The notes under the pieces were generated by a model. The model was not told the DNA's origin. It saw only the letters and a list, made by a program, of their open reading frames with translations, and did no database searches. Position numbers and translations under genes: made by a program. From Polyrhizophydium stewartii (Eukaryota > Chytridiomycota > Chytridiomycetes > Rhizophydiales), in NCBI GenBank assembly GCA_027604665.1, contig JADGIZ010000010.1, positions 1 to 51,235 of the forward strand: a stretch of 51,235 nucleotides of DNA, written 5' to 3'. The first letter of the stretch is position 1. Every line of letters starts with the position of its first letter. This document shows positions 44,882-51,235 of this stretch, in pieces.

Positions 44882-44980
44882 AATCGGACGGCGCTCAGCG
44901 ACGTCCTTACGAATTCATGATTAGCTTACTAAACTAGATTGGCGCGACTAGTCGCGCTCATCGCCCCTACGGGCCGATTT
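44882..44980. repeat. Family B (inverted) next to family A (A4)
   Basis: The B short form (AATCGGACGGCGCTCAGCGA then CGTCCTTACGAATT) is at 44882-44914. The family A copy is at 44936-44980, the exact reverse complement of 30503-30547. The two are 21 bases apart, the second B-beside-A case after 16271-16334. Confidence 0.9.
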
Positions 44981-45197
44981 GTATTCAGCTTGCTGCTCTA
45001 TTAAATTGGGATCATACCGGCAGATTAAACCTATGGTAATAATGAGCAAGTTTAACTATAATTTCATGCCCTACCTTGGTATTTCTCTAACTCGGAAAAT
45101 ATATGAATCTACACTAAATCCTTTTGTCTGGTTAAATTTCTTTTATTACACAAATCAGCGACTTATTTTACCTGCACTCGGCTCTCTACTTCTCTAA
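44979..45197 (+). CDS. Unassigned ORF of 72 codons
   Basis: It begins at the edge of family A copy A4 (alternative start) with ATG codons further in. It reads KFNYNFMPYLGISLTRKIYE then NPFVWLNFFYYTNQRLILPA. The composition is aromatic and hydrophobic, with no repeats inside. No family is recognised. It may be the 3' part of a frame cut by the A4 insertion, but no matching 5' part is visible upstream. Confidence 0.22.
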   Translation: MYSACCSIKLGSYRQIKPMVIMSKFNYNFMPYLGISLTRKIYESTLNPFVWLNFFYYTNQRLILPALGSLLL

Positions 45198-45312
45198 GAT
45201 ACCTGCCCGTAGAACCTACTGGATTAGCATAACCGCTAAATATATTACCCATATTAGAGTCGATCTTAAGATCGATATTCTTTATTAATGAATTAGACCC
45301 CTATATTTTACT

Positions 45313-45590
45313 AAAAGGCTGAATGTCATCAATTCAAATTTCTCATCAGTTTTGGTGACACGGCCATCGCGGTTAAAGAAATCGCTATATTTACCGCTTT
45401 AGATGATAACCGATTGCTCGGGGTGTGCGTAATGCCCGATACCCAGGGGGGCCAAAGCCCCCGCGCCCGGAGCCTGGAGGCGGTGACCCAGCCCTGCCCC
45501 CCGCGCGCCGCGGCGCGCGGGGGGGAGCAGGGGTGGTATATCTATGGCCCAACCATCAGCAGCTGGAAAATGTCAAAATCGATATAGGAT
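45313..45590 (+). CDS. Unassigned open frame with a GC insert
   Basis: Open for about 92 codons after a TAA near 45310. It reads SFGDTAIAVKEIAIFTALDD then NRLLGVCVMPDTQGG, then passes through a GC palindrome block (45450-45535) and ends IYGPTISSWKMSKSI. The first in-frame ATG (45445) would give about 50 codons. The DNA coding GDTAIAVK is shared with the minus strand at about 46150-46195, so part of this may be a dispersed repeat. No family is recognised. Confidence 0.2.
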
Positions 45591-45635
45591 AAACTTTATG
45601 AATACGGAGTCTAATTATTGGCCATTTTCTAATAG

Positions 45636-45658
45636 AAGGCCGCTCATGAGCGGCCGGT
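45636..45658 (+). repeat. Family H hairpin (H2)
   Basis: AAGGCCGCTCATGAGCGGCC then GGT, with the conserved left flank TTGGCCATTTTCTAATAG. It lies inside the 45544-45756 open frame without breaking it, and that frame is otherwise unassigned. Confidence 0.8.
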
Positions 45659-45791
45659 ATATGATTACCTCTGGCGATGAATCTAATAGCCCCCCCCAAT
45701 CGCTAAATGGTCTATTGGCACAAAATCGTATGAACTTAACAATGCGTGAAGGTTAATCGACTAAGTCGATCTTATGTAAATTATTAGTAAA

Positions 45792-45840
45792 AATTCATCC
45801 GGAGGCCCGCTAGCGGCAATTCAATCGACTATGTCGATTT
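45792..45840 (+). repeat. Family C variant (C5) joined to an ATCGAC hairpin
   Basis: AAATTCATCCGGAGGCCCGC then TAGCGGCAATTC (45792-45823), followed without a gap by AATCGACTATGTCGATTT. The CATCCGGAGG arm matches C1 at 5132. Confidence 0.75.
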
Positions 45841-45869
45841 TTTAACCCGACACTTTATAGCAATCGGAA

Positions 45870-46165
45870 TGGCCCGGAGCGACGGGCCCCCTGTAGGGGC
45901 CCCCCGCCCCTCAAGGGGCGGGCCGATTTCAGGTTTCAGAGGCGACGTCGCGACCGTGGCGCGCGGATCGATGCCACAAAATATATCGCTGCACCAAAAC
46001 CGTAACATCAATTCTGTCCGACCGGTTATACTACTAGCCTGAATCGCTTAGTCAGGGCCCTCTTGTTTTAAGCCGATGTTGAAACCGTTTAACCAAAAAC
46101 CTGAGCGACGGGCCCCCCGCCCCTCAAGGGGCGGGCCGGAGGCGACGTCGCGACCCAATGATTAA
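45870..46165. repeat. GC palindrome clusters
   Basis: Two clusters share GAGCGACGGGCCCCC, CGCCCCTCAAGGGGCGGGCC and GGCGACGTCGCGACC (45876-45956 and 46103-46156). The open frames 45829-46011 and 46124-46390 on the minus strand are partly made of them. Confidence 0.7.
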
Positions 46166-46427
46166 TTTAACAGCGATGGCCGCGTCACCTCCAGCGATCG
46201 CTTTAGGACGCGGATCCGTATAATTTGCGGAGCCACCGGGGGGGCTAACCGCCCCCCTCGAAGATGGGGGGTCACTAGAAGCAAACCCGCTGGCTGGTCC
46301 ACCCCAACCTTTTTTATATATAGAGAGCCATATCGATCTTAAGATCGACTCTAATTTGATTAGCCTATATATCAATCCCCTGATAGTCAAATAGAGCAGG
46401 CTCTATTTCTGAAATGCTTAATATGAT

Positions 46428-46472
46428 AAATCGGCCCGGAGGGGCGATGAGCGCGACTAGTCGCGCCAATCT
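46428..46472 (-). repeat. Family A double hairpin, inverted (A6)
   Basis: On the minus strand it combines the CTCATC of subfamily A4/A5 with the CCTCCGGG loop of subfamily A2/A3, an intermediate between the two. Confidence 0.92.
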
Positions 46473-46657
46473 AGTGAATAAGAATTCCCTTTATTATGAC
46501 TTTTAATCAGTTAAACTATCTACATAAGGAAGGACCTAATATGAGACAATTTGAAGTACCTTGATTGTTAAATAAAATCAGGATCGCGCAGCTAACCAAG
46601 ATTATGCCCTAAACCAAGCTTTATTAAAAGCTTTAAAGACCCGGTACACTAAAAAAT

Positions 46658-46757
46658 TGTGGAGGTTTCGGGCTACGCCAGGAACCGCTCGCGGCGTCGC
46701 CTCCGGCCCGGTGCTTTGAGCGCCGGGGCCCGTAGGGCGGCCGCTCCACCTCGAAGC
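46658..46757 (+). repeat. Family K composite element
   Basis: The arms TTGTGGAGGT and CCACCTCGAA enclose CGGGCTACGCCAGGAACCGC, TCGCGGCGTCGCCTCCGGCC, a GGTGCTTTGAGCGCC hairpin and CCCGTAGGGCGG. The enclosed blocks follow the same order as at 22320-22410. Confidence 0.8.
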
Positions 46758-47055
46758 AAATTGATTAGTTAGAATTGGAAGTAAAATGTCATACAAACTA
46801 ATCGAGTTATTCTGTAACTCCCGAATCCGCGCCCACACAAAAAGCGTGTCTGATAAAACTATTTCAGCTTGGTTTGCCCTGGGCAATTGTTGTGACAAGC
46901 CCGGTTACATGTGACGGTCCAACACCCCCGGGAGACACTCGAAGGTTGATCCAAATCAATAACCGATTAACCATAACTACGACTACTGATTCAAGTTATG
47001 TGTCAAGAATGGATAATCAAATTGAGGATTATTTATTGGTACCTGTTGGCTATGA

Positions 47056-47283
47056 TTATCTAAAGACTAAGTTAAGTTTTTGGCTTAACTCCATTGCTTT
47101 TAGGTAAAGTTTTCTGGCACCATCTTTTATAGGGCTTACCGGATAAGTACATGCTTGATAAGTTGGATGTAAGATAAAACCTAATGGGTAAGTATTCACC
47201 CTGGCTATATCTCGCAACGGGGCTTCTCTAATCAAGTCTAATTTGAGATAAAGAAGATAGTCAAAACTGATAGATTGATCCAA
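47056..47283 (-). CDS. Unassigned ORF of about 75 codons
   Basis: A minus-strand frame starting near 47283 and ending in TAA near 47056. It reads FDYLLYLKLDLIREAPLRDI then ARVNTYPLGFILHPTYQACT and KDGARKLYLKAMELSQKLN. Composition is balanced and no hairpin family lies inside. The same frame upstream of a TAA near 47300 continues through the GATCCAGAGGATC hairpin. A plus-strand frame (46874-47107) overlaps its 3' end. No family is recognised; it is one of the more protein-like frames here. Confidence 0.27.
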   Translation of the reverse strand: MDQSISFDYLLYLKLDLIREAPLRDIARVNTYPLGFILHPTYQACTYPVSPIKDGARKLYLKAMELSQKLNLVFR

Positions 47284-47348
47284 ATCAATAGCTTAGAGAC
47301 TTATCCCTATTGTTTGTCGATCCAGAGGATCGATAAATTTAAAGAAAA

Positions 47349-47397
47349 GATCGTGGAGGTGAACGCACCGCGGGGGCGGGCACGTCCACCTCGAAAA
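47349..47397 (+). repeat. Family K element with GC insert
   Basis: GATCGTGGAGGTGAACG, a CCGCGGGGGCGGG insert, then CACGTCCACCTCGAAAA. The outer arms match the minimal form at 24888 and the insert is unique. A nearby TCGATCCAGAGGATCGATAA hairpin (47319-47338) is repeated at 48993-49012 with its downstream ATTTA. Confidence 0.8.
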
Positions 47398-47460
47398 CAA
47401 TCTGTGAATATGGCCGCATTAGCTGTACGGTATAACCATCTAAGTAGAATAAATAAATAA

Positions 47461-48791
47461 GGATAACAAAAAGAATTCATTTAATAAATAGACTAAAAGA
47501 AAATAATGAGATTAATGTAGTCTAATAAAATTACATTACCAATGAATATAAACAAAAGAGAACCAGGCAATAAAGAATTAAAATTATAAGGAAGTATAAT
47601 AATAATATCGCGAAGCCGCTCAAACTAATTAGAAAAGGATGGGGTAAAAATAACTATTGTACCAAGTTGTTGGCCTTTATATAATTATTTATCTTACGAT
47701 GCAATACCTGCTCGTGCAAGTGATCTAATTGAAGGGTTAGCTTGAAGAGATTGTACCTAAAGACTAGAAATAATACATTATACAGTAAGAATTCTAACTG
47801 AGAATTTAGGAATATACAATTGAGTTATTTTGTAATAATCTCACTAAGGTTCAAATTAATTTGAAATACGTATTGGACCCTTTCTATGTATAGAATTATT
47901 TGCTGGGTGCTCGGGGCCCAGTCAGAATAGGCGGGCTTTACTTATAACGACCCTTTTAAGAATAAAGCTCTGACCCATTTGTAGTAGTACTAACTGAATG
48001 AGCTATTATCTACTTTATGAATAGCCTCAAGAAATGTAAAAATTTGACACGATGTTCATTATTAAGTTTAGCCGATTAAGTTATTAATTTGTATTTCGAT
48101 TGAATTAAACCCCATCTGTAGAAGAATATGGTTAGGCGATGGGTATATGACCTATTAGGTACCTCAAAACTAGATGACCTAATATATTTAATAAATCATG
48201 GTGGGTGACGAATTGGACCTGGAGGGGGTCAAGATCACAGATTGGTAACCTAGATCGATAAACTAGTTGGACCAGTTGAACTAAATCAGACTCCTAATAT
48301 ATGTTACCCTTTATGGATAATAACTATTTTATATAAACCGACACTGGTAATTTGTGAAATAGTTAAGCAACTAAAGTTGCTCCAAATGGTTCTTTGTTTT
48401 ACCTTTAAATGAATAGTTCCAGCATCTAATTTTGTTAGTTCTAGCTTTATAGTGCTTAATCGATATATGTCTATCTAAACCAGGTATAATAAAAAAAGTA
48501 CACTTCTATTAGTAATTACTGAGGAATCACCAACTGTAAGTTGGTTAAAATGAAATAAAATCGCAGCGGAGCTGCTCAGTAATGGTTTCAATACGGATCA
48601 ATATCACGCAGTCGCTCAAGAATGTCTTTAATTTGAGTATATCCAAATCTGTTAAAATACATAAATTTTTATAGTAGCTTATACCGAATGTTTTATAATC
48701 AAGTTTCTATTAGAAGGCACTTTTATAAGGAAATATCTTTAGTCATACCATGATAGCTAATCTAATAGCCCTTTGTACCTAAATTAATAAT
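47461..48791. other. Gene-free spacer
   Basis: AT-rich sequence with few GC elements. Short hairpins occur near 47907-47925 and 48530-48545, and ATCGCAGCGGAGC-type pieces lie at 48561 and 48791. No gene is recognised. Confidence 0.45.
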
Positions 48792-48925
48792 CGCAGCGGA
48801 GCGGTCGTGACGTAGGGGCCTTTACAAGGCTCCGGTCACTCCGCGACCGGCCCCCCATCGAAGATGGGGGGGCCGCCGGTGCTTCAAGCACCGGGCCTCA
48901 GAAGAGCTTCTGAGGCTAGTCGCGG
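48792..48925 (+). repeat. Composite GC cluster, copy 2
   Basis: The same module order as 1579-1703, except that the C-run / G-run hairpin here has an ATCGAAGAT loop and the last arm reads GAGGCTAGTCGCGG rather than GAGGCGACGTCGCGG. The loop looks like an insertion of ATCGAAGAT into, or its loss from, the other copy. Confidence 0.88.
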
Positions 48926-49587
48926 CTCAGAACCTAGTAGATTTTATTCTAATAATTGATACGGTTTAGACTAATAGGCTTTAGATCGTCCTGTCGATCC
49001 AGAGGATCGATAAATTTATTCAATACAGTGCAATATTTCGACATGTTTTGAATTAAAGTCGTATTGTCCTATAGAATACTTAGTATTGAACTACAATAAG
49101 TTGGTATACTGAATTAACCAGATAATTACTGATAAAATAATACTGGAGATAAAAAGCTAATGTTGAATGAATAGTGTGACGGACTTAACTCAATAGGTAA
49201 GAAGGGATAGCACCAATTAGCGCATTAAGTATAACCCATTAGACTTGAATCATCAACCTTGACCTACATAAATTGTACTTTAGTATAGTACCTGGATTAT
49301 ATACTAATAACCACTTAAACTTACTGAAAAAATATTAAAAATGTTGATTCATAAATTAAATTAGCTAAATCTAACCCATCTTTGATGGGTGATTCCTATA
49401 ATTAATACTACCATTACCCAGTTACTAAAGTAACTTGGGATAAATATGACCTAACCTCTCAATCAAAGCATTTGCAAATTATCAGTGGCGATACATCTAA
49501 ATCCTAAAAGTATTGTTAGGACTAAACGATTCAAGTCCGATTGTATCGAATTAAGAAATTAATCTTAGTGATGATTATATTGAAATC
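48926..49587. other. Gene-free spacer
   Basis: AT-rich, with hairpin TCGATCCAGAGGATCGATAA at about 48993 and CCCATCTTTGATGGG at 49376-49390. No gene is recognised. Confidence 0.45.
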
Positions 49588-49872
49588 GCGCCGTGGCTAG
49601 CCTCCTCACGGACCCGGAGCGGCTCCGCCGCGGCAAGGGGTCCGGTGCTTAAGCACCGTAGGTGCGACGTCGCCTCAGAAGCTCTTCTGAGGCCCGGTGC
49701 TTGAAGCACCGGCGGCCCCCCCATCTTCGATGGGGGGCCGGTCGCGGACGTGACGTAGGAGCCTTTACAAGGCTCCGGTCACTCCGCGACCGGGCTTCGC
49801 CCTACGTCGCTCCGGCCCGCCCCTTTAGGGGCGGGGGGGCCCCCCTAAGGGGGGGGCCCCGCCACTCCAGCC
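49588..49872 (-). repeat. Large composite GC cluster, inverted copy 3
   Basis: About 285 bases of stacked palindromes. The part 49671-49740 is the reverse complement of the CCTCAGAAG, CCGGTGCTT and C-run modules of the clusters at 1579 and 48792, while 49748-49790 carries GTGACGTAGGAGCC / GGCTCCGGTCAC. The remainder has a CGACCGGGCTTCGCCCTACG module shared with 14575-14630 and a terminal C/G-run hairpin like that at 1-27. The 49662-49979 open frame mostly lies in these repeats. Confidence 0.85.
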
Positions 49873-49979
49873 GCTCAAGATTTTCTGATCACGGCATAGA
49901 TATAACTTTACATAAGAAGATCTTGCAATTGATTTGGTACTTATTTAGCTTATCAATGGAGTACAATCAACTTCGTTGA

Positions 49980-51235
49980 TCTTTTCCTATATAAACACGG
50001 TATCTCCTACAAATTAGTAATAAATATAGCTATAAAGATGGTCGTGTAACTTTAGATAAACCACCCCAAAGGTAGGGGGGCGGTGACACAAAATAGTGAC
50101 CTGGCGCCAAAAACGCGATCGATCGTCGTCAAATTGTCGAACAGCGATGGATCCGCTACCTCGATGGTGCGGGGGGCGGCCGGCGGGGTGGCTTTAAGCC
50201 TCCAACCAGGTCCCGGAAGCATGCATGATTGTTTCTGGTGTTACTAAAGACCTTAATCAAATATAAGATTCCCATATGGTAATTCTATTTCTGCCGGATG
50301 CGATTTATGTAAAAATATTTAGTGGTGCCCTCGCTGTGATAATATTTTGTAGTTGCCACATCGATGAGACTACATTGCGGTAAACATTTTATTTGGCTTA
50401 TTGGTTCTATAAGTTTAATTTGGATTAGAATTCCTGCTATGCTAGTTCTACTTGAAATACTTATTAGGTGTATTGCTCATCATATATTAGGTATAATAAC
50501 TTAAATTGAACTATAATTTTAGTTTATGTAACAGATAGATAATCTTTGGTCATTTAATTATCTTTGGTTTATATATTAGCGAAGCGAGTCTTCAAGTGGA
50601 GCGATATTTTTTATTAAATTATATTCTAAACCTCCGGCCACTACGGTTTTTATTTAGAAATATGGATTAGTAATCGAGTGTGTATCTAAAATTAGATTTC
50701 CAAATAGCAAAATCAGGTATGTAGTAAACTAGAAGTGTTAAATATAAATTGAAATACTAAGATTACATGATGTCAACTTAATATATTAGTTAGTTAACCT
50801 GCATATAAAATTATTCCTCAGACATTTATTATTATAAATATATTCAATTCCGCTTTTAGATTCTCCCTCTAGCACTTTGGTTTATATGGCCGGATGTCGA
50901 GGGCTTCATAAATATCCTAGATCCTCGCATGGAGAACGGATGAACTAATTAGATGTCACTAAGGCAATCGTTTAGATGGGTTTGTTTTACCTTTACCAAT
51001 ATTTCACATCCTTTGGATTTTAATTGGGGTGCATATTTGGCGATAGTACAACCTTCAAAGGGTCCCGATCCCCCCTCGCCCCTCCGTAGGAGGGTACTCG
51101 GGTGGCGTGTCAGACTAAATCTTTGTGGTGAGAATGATCTTACCGGGATTGGGGCTTACTTCAAAACAGCGGGCTTTGCGCCACGGTCGGTTTGAAAACC
51201 ATTTTAGCAACGATCGTTCAAGTTGATCTCACGCA
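49980..51235. other. Gene-free spacer with GC-rich islands
   Basis: A GC-rich island at 50060-50215 has GCGATCGATCGTCGTC and a GGGGGGCGGCCGGCGGGG run. AT-rich spacer follows, then a GC-rich patch at 51055-51110 inside the 50953-51195 frame (80 codons, no recognised domain). The window ends without a clear boundary. Confidence 0.45.

Noticed and set aside
46874..47107. A 77-codon plus-strand frame (MPWAIVVTSPVTCDG...).
   Set aside because: It overlaps the 47056-47283 minus-strand frame and includes no recognisable domain; left as a chance frame.
49662..49979. A 105-codon frame.
   Set aside because: It mostly lies in the composite GC cluster; frames without stops are expected in GC-rich repeats.
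1..51235. A CRISPR array.
   Set aside because: The repeats are dispersed in both orientations and irregularly spaced, with no array of equal spacers and no cas-like gene.

Overview
This 51 kb window has almost no recognisable genes. I found no rRNA core motif, no convincing tRNA and no standard organelle or nuclear protein gene. It is AT-rich DNA peppered with short GC-rich palindromes. The texture suggests a bloated organelle genome. Mobile GC-rich double hairpins are known from the mtDNA of the zoosporic fungus Allomyces, and palindrome-swollen organelle DNA is known from volvocine and related green algae. I cannot decide the host or the compartment from this sequence.

Layout. From 1 to 10.1 kb lies AT-rich spacer with GC clusters and a 492-bp tandem duplication (4974-5959). 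The only strongly supported protein gene is on the minus strand at 10365-11607. It has about 394 codons of AT-rich codon use, two in-frame stop codons, and one 61-nt GC-hairpin insertion whose formal removal between AATTC repeats restores the reading frame. A short ORF converges on its 3' end and another lies upstream. The block from 7.3 to 11.9 kb is bounded by two identical 43-nt hairpin elements in opposite orientation. From 11.9 to 27.9 kb there is more spacer with many hairpin elements and a GC-rich island near 20.4 kb. A 430-bp tandem duplication lies at 27874-28738. From 28.7 to 39.2 kb there is similar spacer. From 39.2 to 42.7 kb the sequence is unusually AT-rich with very few GC elements. 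From 42.7 to 47.5 kb several short unassigned ORFs are mixed with hairpin elements. From 47.5 kb to the end there is spacer with two large composite GC clusters.

The main interest is the repeat system. At least eight families of short structured elements (called A, B, C, E, F, H, J and K here) occur in both orientations, often nested in each other. Some have far-apart identical copies, some have target-like flanks (GATT, AATTC), and one interrupts a gene. Families E and J keep an internal block while their closing stems change by paired substitutions, which points to selection or copying at the level of structure. A separate non-palindromic motif (D), translatable as D-G-[VLE]-Y-R-G, recurs near these elements. 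Function is not shown for any of them.
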